Shown piece after piece: positions 1 through 12,079 of a stretch of DNA of 29,687 nt; positions within the stretch are counted from its first letter, which is position 1; each line of letters starts with the position of its first letter. The position numbers and the translations under genes are program-made. The notes below the pieces were generated by a model. It was not told the DNA's origin. It searched no databases and saw nothing but the letters and a program-made list of their open reading frames with translations. Origin of the DNA: Spongospora subterranea (Eukaryota > Endomyxa > Phytomyxea > Plasmodiophorida > Plasmodiophoridae); assembly GCA_900404475.1 (NCBI GenBank), contig OUQQ01000207.1, forward strand, positions 1 through 29,687, given 5' to 3'.

Positions 1-62
1 CCGACTTGGGGCTGCTGTCCATAGTGTGGTCCCGACACACGCAGTGTCTCGCACTTTCTTCA

Positions 63-2859
63 ATGGCCTCTGATTTCGTCGTCGATGTTCATGGGGATCA
101 GGACAATGCCGAACTTCAACAATCGGATGCCAAACACACGCCCGCGTATAAGCTCCACAAGAAGTACAAGCCTCCGTTCGAGGCATTGAATTCAAGCGAT
201 CGCGCTAGATCGGGGAAGCGATACTTTTCGACGCGCACCGAGAAACCAACTCGATCGAAATTCTACAGGGCGCAAGGCGATAATATATCAAACGATAATG
301 ACTCGACCCTATGTTTTGTGCCAATTAGCAATGATCTGGAGGAGGAGGTAAGATTGCGTATTTTTTATATGGAAAGTTTACTAAGCACAATTTCTAGGAT
401 GAAAATGAAGAGGAGCCATGGATTGGCCAAAATAGAACTCTAAATGAAAGGACACGATTGGACTCATCGGATATTGAGGCTTGGTAATATATCAAACTAA
501 TATTGGGTAGATAATCTTACAAATTCATGGCAGGTGGGCCCTTGTTCAATTACAAGATGAAATACCAGGTTGCACAAAAGCCGCCAGACTTGAGAAGAAA
601 TCCTCAATATTGGCGGCTGCAGTGAAAGCTAATCCCAGCTCTGATCTTTTATGGCTGGCCTATATTCGACTTTGCAATCAATTGTTATCGTCAAATGCGG
701 TTGACAATATCTGGGAGGACGCACTCGCATCTGCACCTTCCCCGTTGATGTACGAGAGTTATATACGATCGCTTCTCTTATCGTTTTCGACCTTCTCGAT
801 GTCTAATATAAGAGATCAACTGTCGTCAATTATACAGAAGTTTTTGAAGGCGTCGCGGCCAGATCCTTTAATTCACATCTTGTCATTGTGGTGTTGGATC
901 GAACGAGGAGCTGGTTTTGTTGAGCGCTCCATTGCAATTTGTCAAGCCGCTATTGAGTTTAATATTTTCTGTCCCAAGTCTCTTATCAATCTGTCATTCG
1001 AGGGTCGTCTCAATGAGTTTGAGCGATTCTGGGAAAGTGAAGTTCCTAGAATAGGAGAACTCGGTGCTCCAACGTGGGCTGTTTGGTATGAGAATCAGGA
1101 TCAAGAATATACAGAACATGGCGGAGACACCGCATCGGTTCGACCTCCATCCGCTCATGGATTCGATAACTGGTTCAATGCCGAAGCTCAAGAGTCGTAC
1201 AATACATGGCTACCTGTGAGAAAGGTCGAGGTCGATGACGATTCCCTACTTGACCGTATCGTTGTTTTCGACGATATTCGAATCACTCTTTTCGATTGTA
1301 ATCCGACGTCATACAGCATACATTTAGTCGATGAATTATTGTGTTCTGCTGGTCTTCCTGATTTTTGTCTCTCAAGGTTTCGAATTGTTTCTCCCAACGA
1401 CGACAGTTCAAGTTTCCGGTTATCACTATTTTCGTCCTTATTCACACCTGCAGAGCATCCACTTTCTGGTCCTAGAAATTTCCCTGGGTTTTTGCCAAAA
1501 CAGTTCTCGGAAGATCCTCCGTGTCCTAATGCAACTAGTTTCGCTCTGGCAATGATCGACAAAGTCACGCAACGGTTCTCACATGAGGTTAACGTGCAAA
1601 AAACCCTTCAGATGACAAGGCTTATAATTGAATGTCATTGCAATGGATTGAAAAATGCAGCTAAATCCGCAAAACAGATGCTAAAGCTGGATCGATCAAG
1701 TTTAGAATTATGTTATGCGTTTTCAACGATTCAATCCCGACTTGGAAATTTCGTCGTATCGTCTAACGTATACAAGTCGATAGTCGCATCCCTTCCTAGT
1801 GATCAAAACAAGCAGCTTTATTGTCTATTATGGATGGCAATATGTGATGGGATTCAGAATAAGCTCGATATTCGCCATTTCCTTGTATATTGTGCAGAAG
1901 GCACCCTTCCGTCGTCCGATATCTCCCCATTGCAGATGACCAGAGCTCGCAAGAAGCTTTCCAATATGATGACGTCCCTTAGTGAAGATGCCAGCTGGTG
2001 GGTGCGACCATCGTCGTCACTGTTCCCTGCGTGTCCTGGCTTATGTCTCTCGCTTTCAACTCTGCATCTCGAATACCTGTGTTCTGATATTTCGGATGTT
2101 GTCTCGTGGATTGGTAATGTCTTAAAGCCTATCCTACCTTCGTCTGGCCCTCAGCTTGATTACTGCTGGCTCGTTATCGTCAGGCTAATGCAAATGCATG
2201 TCGCCTCCAATCCTTCGTGTCCGCCCCGGCTTTGGCGGTCAATATTGGAGCAAGCTCTTGAGAGCTGTCCTCTTTCGCAATCTATTTGGCAAGTCGCCAT
2301 GGATTCGTTTAAATTGACAGGGGCTGTTCGCAGCGTCTTTGACAGTTGTTTATCCCGCTTGAAAGGGAGTGGCTTGTACGATGCACCAGTTCGCCCATTC
2401 CTGTATGCAGTCATGTTCGAGATCGGACACCCCACACCAGCCACAACAACTCGGGTTCATCGACTGTTAGAGCAAGGGTACTGATGCATCTTCGAGGTTT
2501 GAAACTCAAACCTTATTTTGTCTCTTCAGGTTGGCCGGACAAGGTCGCGGTATGGCGTTGCTCTGGCGCATCTGTCAGTGGTCTATTGCCATATGTTTGT
2601 TATGTGACTGAGTATTGTCGTCAATTCAGATATCGCGTTTGAGCTATCGCGGGGAGATCTAGTGGCAGCTAAGAAAATCTTATATCGGGCAATCGCCCAG
2701 TGCCCATGGTCGCGGCTAGTTTGGATCGAAGGTATTCGGTCTATTTTGCTAGCTTCGACTGAAAGCTTGAGGCCATTTTCCAACAATGATTTGCTGGAGT
2801 TGGTAACTTTGATGGGCGAAAAGGGAATAAGATTGTACACTCAGCCTCCTCTATACTGA
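63..2859 (+). CDS. NRDE2: NRDE2 family nuclear RNA-silencing/exosome regulator
   Basis: Five exons: 63-347, 398-483, 534-2477, 2530-2573, 2630-2859, giving 862 residues; introns are 50-56 nt with GT-AG ends and phases that fit. A second in-frame ATG lies at 6. I prefer 63 because the protein then starts MASDFVV; the left edge hides the upstream context. The lysine/arginine-rich N-terminus is followed by HAT/TPR-like helical repeats (DLLWLAYIRLCNQLL; W-A-L-V at the exon 2/3 junction). The family hallmark RIVVFDDIRITLF lies near residue 370. The C-terminus ALLWRIYIAFEL...AIAQCPWSRLVW and the closing LMGEKGIRLY match NRDE2 closely. Known family role: a nuclear protein that binds the MTR4 helicase, restrains exosome activity on mRNA, and supports nuclear RNAi in worm and fission yeast. 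Whether this organism has nuclear RNAi cannot be seen here. Confidence 0.9.
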
Positions 2860-3114
2860 TATTTTTTTAATCACAATATATTTATGCATGTATTTATCCC
2901 CAGACTGCTGTCTGTAGTGTGCACTTTGATAGTCATGGGACAGCTTAGGTAGTTCACTGAGAACCAATTCTGCTTGTATTTTATTGCTTTTTGAAACTGT
3001 TCGAAACGCGAAGTCAACTAACTTTCGCTGTTTTTTTTTTCTGGTATTTTACCTAGATGTTCTTCGTAACAACTACGACGATCGAGTTGGGTACTTCGAT
3101 AATAGAATTGAGCA

Positions 3115-3466
3115 ATGGATCTACCCGAATACGTCAAGGAACTGGGAGGACAACTGCAACGATGCACAGAGGGTAGCAATGATCTATCTCAGATGCTGGA
3201 AGTATTAGGCCCAATATTGGCGGAAGGTCTCACAGAGGTTATCTCCCAAACGCAATCAACATCAGGGTGCCATAATCCGCTTTTATCTTTAGCCACGTAT
3301 CTGATACGACATAATCCTAAACATTCCAAACCTTTACGGTAAGGGAGATTGTCCTCTTATAAAGGCATCCTAACGTTTCATTAGCTCCTTGGGGGTAAAA
3401 AGTCCATTGGGAATGTACAACAACAGAATTAGTACAACGCGAAAGAATAACCATGGATGGATATAA
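3115..3466 (+). CDS. Dpy-30 motif protein (COMPASS/Sdc1-like or axonemal)
   Basis: Exon 1 is 3115-3338 and exon 2 is 3385-3466. The 46-nt intron begins GTAAGG and has a TCCTAAC branch site just before CATTAG. Spliced length is 101 residues, close to human DPY30 (99). Without splicing, translation stops after 75 residues. Residues about 23-68 fit the Dpy-30 helical hairpin: LEVLGPILAEGL, then LATYLIRHNP, compared with the family pattern V-x-P-I-L-x-x-G-L ... LA-x-Y-L-L-x-x-N-P. This dimerising motif docks Ash2/Bre2 in Set1 methyltransferase complexes. The same motif also occurs in axonemal and adenylate-kinase scaffolds, so the exact partner is inference. Its stop codon is 21 bp from the THOC2 stop on the other strand. 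Confidence 0.72.
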
Positions 3467-3487
3467 GTTTTTACAAAATACACTGTA

Positions 3488-6400
3488 CTATTGCCTACGG
3501 CGACGTTGAGTTGATAATTCTCGTTCAGATCGTCGGCGGTCAGACCCTCCAGTTCGGCTTGACTCCGAATTTCGCTCTGTCCTGCTTGATTCGATGTTTC
3601 GATCAGGACGACCAATATCCGCTCCCCGATCCGGTATCGGTCGCTCAGAGCGGCTTGAGTCAGCAACACGATCTGATAATGCTCGATCAAATCCCCTTTC
3701 CGACCTGGATTCCATGAACCGATCAGCGTTCCGATTGGAGTCGTTGTTACGATCAGACTGTCGACTAGAATCTGTAGCCCGATCCGATGTGTTCCGACCG
3801 TCACCTCCCCGGTCGCCCGACCCAGATTTCCTGTCAGAATTGGACCTGCTCGATTCCAAGATCCGATCAGATACCATTCCACGACTTTGATATTCTGTCC
3901 GATCATGATAATTGTCTCTGCTGGAGTCCAACCGCGAGGATGCCTCAGACCGATACGAGGAATTCTGTTTACGGTAAGTTTAATAGAAGGTGCGGCAAAC
4001 ATAACCGACTCACTTGTTGGTCTTGATGAGCAAATTTATCGCCAGACTCACGTTCAACCCTGCACCAACGATGTTTAACAGTGGTAAACTCCAAATAAAC
4101 TATTCACCAACCTTCGCCGTTTGTGTACATCTCCTTCAACGTTGGAGGAATGGCCTGTAGAGGACGACACCTTAGAAGCAGACGGCAAGCTAGAACCGGA
4201 ACCGCGACGATTATGTTCAACAGGAGATCTGGTCCTAGAATGACGCGGTCGATGAGCAGGTGGTGGCGATTCTTCATGAACTGGCGGTTCAAGAGGTGGC
4301 GCCACAGCGGCATCGCTGGCAATAGAAACAACTGGATTTGGAATGCTCGGTTTGACTTCCAACTCCTCAGTCCAGTCGGACTTGCGACGCTCTAGTTGAG
4401 CGTGGACGCCTTGTGACAGTATTCGCAAAGATGACCCTGGCTTCTGTAGTTCCATCAGCTGCGCTACTGACGCTAAAAGGCGCTGACCATGAGAGAGATA
4501 TCGAGGATATTGCTCAGAGATAGCGGTTAGAAAAAGAAGCGCGTTCTGGACTAAATGAGGATCAGCAGATTTGAAAAGCCGACAGAGAGATTTGGCGATA
4601 CGGTCATTCCATTTTTGATAGAATTGAGTGAAGACTTGAACTGAAATAATGACGGAACATGAGACCGCAGTTAAATCACTAGACCATCCATATAGGGTTG
4701 GCATCAACGATGTGGCAGGACTATCCGAGGAACATGATGATCGCCATTCATTTAGATATTGCAACACTTCACAGCAAAAGCGGCCAAATCGGGATGATTC
4801 GTTTGACGTAGTACTGGACAGAACTGGGATAACTAAGCGAACGATTTCGTTATAAAACTTGATTGTAGAAAATCCAGCGGTATTTTGATCGTGCATCAAA
4901 CGGGTGAATTTGGCGGCATATAGAGCGTCTGGGGCAGAGCTTGCAACGCGAGGAAGAACGCAATGTTGTAAAAACAGAATTGTAGTTGTAGTCCTGTCAG
5001 CACAGTCACTTAACCACGACGACGCCTCGGAGGAAATTTTGCTCATAACAGAGGCATGATTAAGCTTCTGTTCGGCAAGATCTTTCTGCAGGCGCTCTTG
5101 GATTCGTTTAAGACGGTCTCGCTCTTTTTGGACTTTTCGCGCGTCCCCTGTGGCAGTAGGAGCTTCAAGATTTGGCGATTTGCCCAACTGCACGATTTTA
5201 GCCTCAATTCGTCGCGACTGATCGTCGTACTGGTCTTGTGGGACGCAAATATCGTACAGCGATAGCGACCAAAACATGGCAAACAGCGATGGAGATATTG
5301 ACCGCCAGACAGATGCTGGCAGCAGGCGACGGCAACAACTTGCAAGAGTCACCGGCCCTTCTTCACTATGCTCGTCAGTTGGCGGGGCGGCAATTCTGGG
5401 AACATGCAGAACAGGACGAACAAGACTAAAAGCCATTTCTGACGAAAGATGATACTGATGAACCAATTCATATAATGAGGGAACTGAATTGGCATACGTC
5501 TTCAAGGGTACAAGATGTACATCTAGGAATTCCTTGTAATAAAGCATTACTTCTCGAACCTGATCTAACTGATGCCCAAGCGACCGAAGTTGAGAAGATT
5601 GTTTTCCCATCGGTGACTGGATAAGCGCAGTCAACTGTTCTGCTTGTTGGCCCATTAAAATATAGAGCGGAGCAAGTAAAGAAGAATCCTATCAAGCACG
5701 CTGAGAAAACCAATATCGGAACAAAAACTGATGATGTAACCTGTAACGCTGATAAAAGGAATGGAGGATTGCGCTTGATCTTAGTTCTAGGTTGTTGTGA
5801 CTCAATCAAAGCATCTTTGAGGGTACGAGATCCGCCTTGCGCAAAAATTTGGGCTCCACTCATTTCTTCAATGATGACCACGGAAGACATGTTAGTAATC
5901 AGCTCCCTTAGAAGAGTAAGATCAACCGGACTGGATCCCGCTTTTAATTGCTTGGCAACATATTCAACAAGGGGCTGCAGCTGAACGATATTGGGATACC
6001 GTCGAGCTAATAAACCGGCAAATGTACAAATTGAGCTAAACCATGACGCGGGCGTTAATCCGTCACTTGAAAGTTTGTCCCGAGAGAGGCAAAGATCGTG
6101 AAGCAAGGTGTACGGAATTGTGTCGTGGGACAGTGCAGTAAGATACTTAAATGAATCAATTGCGGGAGCGCTCAGGTTGTCAAATGATTGAATTTGCTCA
6201 ATGACGAGCTGCATTACCACCAGCGGATTTTGGTGTGAAAATCTGGTGAGTTGTCGCCCAACTTCTTTAATTTTTCCAGCATTAATCCGTTTGCGAAAAT
6301 ATTTTGTATGTCTTTCGGCATAACGTAGAACCAGCGTCAACTCTGGATAAGCCGGGGAAAGGTATATGCTATTTTTCCAGGCATGATATAAGGAATACCG

Positions 6401-8200
6401 ATACTGATATTGGAGTTGTTGGAGCAATTGGTGCAGTTCAGAAGCGTTCCCCGTCGTCCCCGGCATAAGAGAATACGCGGGGAGAATGGAGTGGCACAAT
6501 ATCAGATTAAGGACCGGATGCGATTCGCAATTTACTTTAGTGTCGACCTGAGCCCAACGTTAATGCATGTGATCCTCATCCTACATCGCCGAGCAGACAG
6601 CTTACCAGGCGTAGGTCTTGCACATAGCGAGTAATTACTCGACAGACCTTGGCGAAAACCACTACGTGATTGCGAAGATGTGGTCCAATATAAGATAAAT
6701 ATTTCCATATCATTGGAATAGCGTCTACAAAATCTGAAAACTGTAACTCAATACCGCGATAGACTGGGATTTGTTATTCTATGATAATTACCGATTTGCA
6801 TTATACAATCCTCAGGGTTGGAGCGAAGGATACCAAATTGTTTTAGCGTCGAGTAATACGGCTCCAATTCCAATTCCAAATGTCGAGCCAGTCCGGCGCA
6901 TACCGGATCATAACGGGCAGGTTGGACACCTGATGAAGCTTTCAACAAATCCCATGCAGCATGCACTGCATGGCCTTCGTTTTGCTCAAACAATGCCGCA
7001 ACTAAATCGAGCTTCTGACACGGGCCTTGCCAAGTTGGAAACACAGGCATTGTGTAAGGCTACAGTAATTTTGTTATACGTGCAATCAGCTATTGCAAAT
7101 TCCCACTACCTTATCTTGAGGATCCCCCTTTTTGTCAGCGTTCAAATTAACATACGTGAAGGCCTCAATAGCGTTTCGAATCTCATCCTCAATCTGAATA
7201 CGGATGGCATCAAGATCATCCATAGAATTTGGTAATAAGTATCCGGAAAAGAGGTCAATATGGTAAATGGCCTATGACAGAGATGTGACGATGTTTTCCT
7301 CGACCAAACAACTATGCACAAACCTGTCTCTGAATTAGCTCGACGGCAACCGCGTACATACTCGATGTGATAGTGGCCGGATTCCTTCGAAACTTCTCGC
7401 CAATGAGGGCGGTTAGAGTGGGTCCGGGTGACACCATCTGTAGAAGCAGACGATACAGCATTCCCCTTGATTGGTGGACATCTACCTCATCCGATCCTAT
7501 CGGCAAGACCCGCGTTAGCAAACAGCAATCCCGAAAAATTGAGCGTGGCTGGTACCCAACATAAACAGGACGTGTAGAATAAGATCAGCGACTCGGTTAG
7601 GGTCAAGATCGAAATAACCGATTAAGCTTGTGATGCGATATTTGAAATGCGAAAACTGCAAAGACGTCGTCCTGGACCTATGCAACTCAACCACTAATTT
7701 ACTATATCCTTCAGTCTCTTCTCGGCATAAATTATATTTTGTTTGCGTATATAATTTTTTGGTTCTCCAGACAATGTCGTTTCTTCTCCCTTGTTCCGAT
7801 GACGGTATAATTTCGGCTTTTTCCAGAAGATTATGTTCTAGGCGAACGCGAAGCAAAGCCGTGGGAAGCATTGAATGCGATGCCAGCGCTTTAACGAAAC
7901 CAACGAAAACAGCACTTTCTCCCTTTCCGTCGATTTCACACCAAATTACAGAAATGATGTCGCAAAATATGGACTGAACATTGGGTTCCTCGATCTAAAA
8001 AACGTTGAGAATTTTTACATCGAACGCTAATTGGAACCCGATTCTACAATGGTTTTGAAAGACGATGCGTTCAGCAGATCGTCTTGGCTGGATCGAACGG
8101 CGGCTCGGCAGAGGTCGAGTATGGCGGCGGCGATCTGGCCCGACGAGCCCTGCTCGGCGGCCGACGTCAGCCTGGCCAACAGAGCGTCATCGATGGACAT
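3488..8200 (-). CDS. THOC2: THO complex subunit 2
   Basis: Ten exons on the minus strand: 8200-8048, 7994-7556, 7496-7324, 7271-7110, 7059-6792, 6733-6606, 6547-5741, 5688-4112, 4059-4014, 3964-3488. They encode 1,409 residues (human protein about 1,590). All nine introns are 49-59 nt and phases agree. Diagnostic stretches in order: NLCREETEGYSKLVVEL and YFDLDPNRVADLIL (N-terminal Tho2 region), KYLSYIGPHLRNHVVVFAK, HAWKNSIYLSPAYPEL, IQSFDNLSAPAIDSFKYLTAL, EYVAKQLKAGSSP, FWSLSLYDICVPQDQYDDQ, RFCCEVLQYLNEW. THOC2 is the scaffold of THO/TREX, which couples transcription and splicing to mRNA export and limits R-loops. The last exon (about 159 residues) is a charged Arg/Ser/Asp tail. The only doubtful junction is the exon 4/5 acceptor: using 7015 instead of 7060 would remove about 15 residues. 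Confidence 0.95.
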
Positions 8201-8701
8201 GGTGGGGCTGGCTGGTTAAGATTTCGGTGTGAAAGGGTGGTCGATATGGCCCCTGGATCTTTGTTGATGATCTGTTTTTTCCCACACCTTCTCCCTGCCC
8301 CTTCACCGTCGCTTTACCGATCGATTAAAGATAATGCCGTCACGTCATCCACAGTCAGACGGGAATACAAGTGCATGTCATGATGACCCCCCCCCCCCCA
8401 CTTCATCAGCAGCCACCGCGTTGTTCGCATGACTGGTAGAACCGGTTTCCCGACGGGGCATCGCTCCTCCTGAATCTCTGCACCAGTGTTCCCATCCGGC
8501 CTGGCTCACAATTCCTTGCCGTAGACCCCAGGGGTCGTCTGAAAATGTGGATATATCAAATTCGGCAACGTCTGTAGAATATTTCATGGCGATAACTTTG
8601 ACATTCATTCAATCAGAAACGTAAAAAGTGGTGGTGATAAAAGCAGTAAGACGATATCCGTTCAATAAATTTTGGAGACGCGTTTATGAGTAGTTGGATA
8701 T
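8201..8701. other. Intergenic stretch between THOC2 start and DHHC gene end
   Basis: About 500 bp separate the THOC2 start codon from the DHHC gene's stop, and both are on the minus strand. It should hold the THOC2 promoter, but I see no convincing TATA element. It contains a run of thirteen C (8387-8399) and one small minus-strand ORF, listed separately. The rest shows no recognisable coding or repeat structure. Confidence 0.5.
8378..8608 (-). CDS. Doubtful small ORF with a glycine run
   Basis: This is an ATG-started 76-codon reading frame beginning MNVKVIAMKYSTDVAEFDIS. The homopolymer C tract encodes a short Gly run just before the stop. An alternative uses a GTGAGC donor after GLRQGI and an ATTCAG acceptor 40 nt downstream, reading through to a stop near 8314. 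I recognise no family. It sits head-to-tail upstream of THOC2, so it could be a small gene, an upstream ORF, or noise. The composition looks coding-like but the length proves nothing. Confidence 0.25.
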   Translation of the reverse strand: MNVKVIAMKYSTDVAEFDISTFSDDPWGLRQGIVSQAGWEHWCRDSGGAMPRRETGSTSHANNAVAADEVGGGGSS

Positions 8702-10012
8702 TTATATAACGTCGATTTCTGATTGGATAACTTGTTGAACATTGTCTAGATCGGAATCGAATACGTCTATTTCGACGTCGTCAGTATCGCCCCAGGTTGT
8801 GTTGTGCCTCAACCGCCTCGTGGCGTATAGAAACTCCTGTTGAACCCGCGATCATTGGACAGATAATCTTAGCTAAGGGCCAAACAACGTACAGATCTGG
8901 GCGTCCTGGAACAGTCCTCCAGCATATTGGCAATGATTCCTTGGTCGTATTTGGCCGGCAATACGAATCGGGATCGTTGGGAGGCCTGAGAGTGCATACG
9001 TTGACTGTAAACCCGATTTGTGACAATGCATTCCCAGGTCGTTCGGTTCTTCATCGTTAACGTCATATGGCCAATCCAGAGACAAAACGATACGATGAAC
9101 AGAAACGACGTCATGAAGGTCGTCAGCAAATATAAGCAATTCCACATTAAAAAAGACGAATCCAGGTCAACGGACGGTGCCGACCCGAAGAAGTCCATAC
9201 TTTCATACGACTATGAGGAAGCAACGACGATGAGAAGAGGATATTTACCGTTTAAGGACGATATTCTGACACTTATGGCTGCACAAAGCATCACCATACT
9301 TTGTGTGAAGCAGTACATGACGAATAAATGATGGGTTCGGGCGCCAATGCATGCATTAAGAAACGGGCAATGATGATCGTATTTGGCGACGCACCGATCG
9401 CATTGCCGGCAATGGTGCGATCTTGGCGGCTGCAACAGCAGAATTACTGGAACGTGATGATCCAACGGTTTTGCGGAACTTACGGTAGTATGATCGCAAA
9501 GAAAACAATATTGGGAATCGTTCTCAATCGCGTTTCTGAAATTGTCCACGGTTTCAACAGTAATGGATACCTGGTCATTGGGGACTGAATTCCGTTTGAG
9601 CAGACCAGCGGTCTCGGTCATGATCGGTGCTGCTTGATCATCACCGGTTTCTGCAATTTGCGATGTCAGTTCGCTGAAACCACCGGTGTCGACAGCTTAC
9701 GTTTGACGGTCGGAAGCGCGTCAGATTTTCGCGGAGGAAGTTGCTCTTTGAGCAGTAAAACAATCACGTACCCAGGGTCTTGAAGCCATATGGTCACGTA
9801 CAGGACATTCGACGACGCCAACAGAGCCAGGAATATTAAAACACCTAGAACCGCACAGAGTCGGTGACTAGCGAATCGTGTGAACAACTGCCCTAACACG
9901 CTGCGCTAATTGGCGAAAATCCGCCAAAGAACATCTGATAAATGTACGATTTCTCAGTGGACATATTGATTGCAATTGTCCAGACTTCAAGGGTAATATA
10001 CAGCGACAACAT
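8702..10012 (-). CDS. DHHC-type protein S-palmitoyltransferase
   Basis: Exons on the minus strand: 10012-9948, 9900-9701, 9650-9484, 9429-9271, 9210-8893, 8836-8702; 347 residues with consistent phases. Order of parts: TM1 (LSLYITLEVWTIAI), TM2 (about residues 33-57), LQDPGYV just inside TM2, and the Cys-rich domain assembled across an intron (CFLCDHTT / PPRSHHCRQCDRCV). The catalytic AKYDHHCPFLNACIG, TM3, TM4 and the TTWE motif after TM4 follow. The D-H-H-C cysteine forms the acyl-enzyme intermediate that transfers palmitate to substrate cysteines at Golgi/ER membranes. The C-tail is acidic. The ATG at 10012 is the minimal start. A longer N-terminus is possible through an ATG in good context at 10410 (MGKWSQRTLDNFVK) and two more introns; I could not settle this. 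The substrate is unknown. Confidence 0.88.
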
Positions 10013-10152
10013 TTGCCAATCTCCTACTCGGCAAAATCAGAGAATGATAATCCACGAGACTCACTCTGACTCAGCCGATTTTTCTGTGCCAATAGCGAGC
10101 GAATCTGTGTCGTCCAAGATGGGTGGCCATGATCTGCCATCCATATACAGTA

Positions 10153-10410
10153 CTATCTCTGGGCAACTATTGCCAGAAAACGGTGTCGATAGGGCCGAGA
10201 CCGACTGGCGACTGGCTGACACGTGGTGCCGGTGGCGCCAGGCCCGCCATGTCGGGCACTGTCCCATCCGGAGAATTGCCCCCCCGCTCCGTCAATCAGA
10301 ATCCGAAATGGAAAACGATTTGGAAAAAGGGAAGCGACTGCTTCTTCAAATGTCTCGTTTTCAGTGTTTTTCACGAAATTGTCTAGAGTTCTTTGACTCC
10401 ATTTTCCCAT
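10153..10410 (-). CDS. Possible 5' exon of the DHHC gene or separate small ORF
   Basis: An 85-codon frame starts at an ATG with a favourable ACCATGG context. It reads NFVKNTENETFEEAVAS, then a basic/hydrophobic stretch and a Gly-rich segment. A donor (GTCAGC, near 10222) and acceptor (ATGGCAG, near 10136), followed by a 41-nt intron (10064-10024), would connect it in frame to the first transmembrane helix of the palmitoyltransferase. The 87-nt first intron would be unusually long for this locus. No family is recognised, and an open frame on the opposite strand overlaps it. The remaining bases to 10872 show no other gene I can support and should contain the divergent promoter for the dehydrogenase gene. 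Confidence 0.3.
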   Translation of the reverse strand: MGKWSQRTLDNFVKNTENETFEEAVASLFPNRFPFRILIDGAGGQFSGWDSARHGGPGATGTTCQPVASRSRPYRHRFLAIVAQR

Positions 10411-10872
10411 GGTGTTTACTGGATGGCATTTTTACAGGTCGCGGTAAAATACGTCGGACTTGAGAATCCGGGACCGTCGCATTCCAAATAGTTATATACG
10501 TAGCAATATTCCACGAGGCAGGTTCGTGCCTATCAATATATTTCGATGCACGTAAACGACCCATACTCGCAATTCCGATTCGAATTGTATATTGAGTGAA
10601 CATCAACGGTCATGCGAATTACGATAACACCCAACTAGCTCGGACCAACACCGAATTGTGGGAGGCGGAGATGTCTCCAGTTGCAGTAAGACGTGCAGTA
10701 AGCGATGACGATTCTCATGGTTGAGCCAGGTCGATGGCTGACGAGAGCAGCCAACCGACACATGTACAGGGTATTGTATGACTGTCGAGCAACTGGTGGG
10801 GCGGTTGCGCATGTTGGCACTTTACGTTAAGGTCCATCGACATATCGGCTAAGCACATTATCGCAAATCAAC

Positions 10873-12019
10873 ATGATTCATCGCTGGGTAGGACTTCCTT
10901 GGGCTAAATATGGGACACGAACCATGGGCACTGCTGCTAGTAGTTCCATGAACTTATTCGGGGCGGTCAACGACGCGATGAGGATCGCTTTGGAAACGGA
11001 TGAGACGGCGGTGCTCTTCGGAGAGGATGTCGCTTTTGGCGGGGTCTTCCGATGCTCTATGGGTCTGCAGTATGAGATTATTGTCCATCAAAACAGCAGC
11101 TGTTATTTGATTCTGGATTAGGGAGAAGTTCGGGGGCGATCGTGTTTTCAACACTCCATTAAGCGAGCAAGGAATTGCCGGGTTTGCGATTGGGATTGCC
11201 TCAAATGGGCATACAGCCATCGCTGAAATGCAGTTTGCCGATTACATATTCCCGGCATTCGATCAGGTGCGGTACTGCCTAATATGACCTATATGTTTTG
11301 AGGACTCATTCATATCTTAGATTGTGAACGAAGCTGCCAAATACCGGTATAGGTCTGGTAATGAGTTCAATTGCGGGAAACTAACCATCAGAGCTCCATA
11401 CGGTGCTGTTGGTCATGGTGGTGTCTACCATTCGCAATCCCCTGAAGCATATTTCACACATACCCCTGGTTTGAAAGTCGTCATTCCAAGAGGACCCAAG
11501 CAAGCTAAAGGCCTGCTATTGGCATCGATACGTGATCCTAATCCTGTAATTTTTTTTGAACCTAAGGCTCTTTATCGGGCAGCAGTTGACGATGTCCCTA
11601 CCGGAGACTATACTCTACCGCTTGGGAAAGCAGAAGTCGTAAGGCCGGGTGATCATGTCACCGTTGTCGGGTACGGCGCACAAATGCGCGTTCTAACTGC
11701 AGCATGTGCAAAAGCTGAAGAAGAGCAGATTTCGTGTGAATTGATTGACCTACAGACATTATTGCCATGGGACGTCGACACTGTCCAAAAGTCGGTTGAA
11801 AAAACGGGAAGATGCGTCATAAGCCATGAGGCACCAATAACGAGCGGATTTGCCTCAGAGGTAGCTGCAACTATTCAACAAAGATGTTTTCTTCAGTTGG
11901 AGGCACCTATAACTAGGGTATGCGGGTATGATACGCCTTTCCCTTTGTCGTTCGAGAAGTTTTACTTGCCAGACGTGCTGAAATGCTTCGAAGCCATCAA
12001 ACACGTGGCAAACTATTGA
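10873..12019 (+). CDS. BCKDHB: Branched-chain 2-oxoacid dehydrogenase E1 subunit beta
   Basis: Three exons: 10873-11069, 11122-11266, 11321-12019; introns of 52 and 54 nt; 346 residues (human precursor 392). With the thiamine-diphosphate-binding alpha subunit it forms E1, which decarboxylates the 2-oxoacids of leucine, isoleucine and valine in the mitochondrial matrix and feeds the E2 lipoyl domains. Nearly collinear with the animal protein: [145 protein letters not shown]. The short basic N-terminus ([18 protein letters not shown]) looks like a mitochondrial presequence. A second in-frame Met lies at the end of that segment. Its stop is 60 bp from the Rho GEF stop on the other strand. Confidence 0.96.
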
Positions 12020-12079
12020 TCAAGCGAAAACTGTACAATTAATACAATTATAGTAGATTTATTTTTAAGCAATGGTCAA

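Noticed and set aside
3370..4002. Minus-strand 210-codon frame over the THOC2 3' end
   Set aside because: It is out of frame with the Arg/Ser/Asp tail that connects in phase to upstream THOC2 exons; low-complexity DNA often leaves all frames open.
7015..7059. Alternative THOC2 acceptor at 7015 that would remove about fifteen residues
   Set aside because: It aligns slightly better with relatives, but needs a 95-nt intron whereas the 50-nt intron ending CTGTAG fits this locus. Kept as a note only.
9942..10463. Plus-strand 173-codon open frame
   Set aside because: It runs antisense through the first exons of the DHHC gene, where the minus strand encodes transmembrane helices in phase with the DHHC core. 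It has no recognisable domain.
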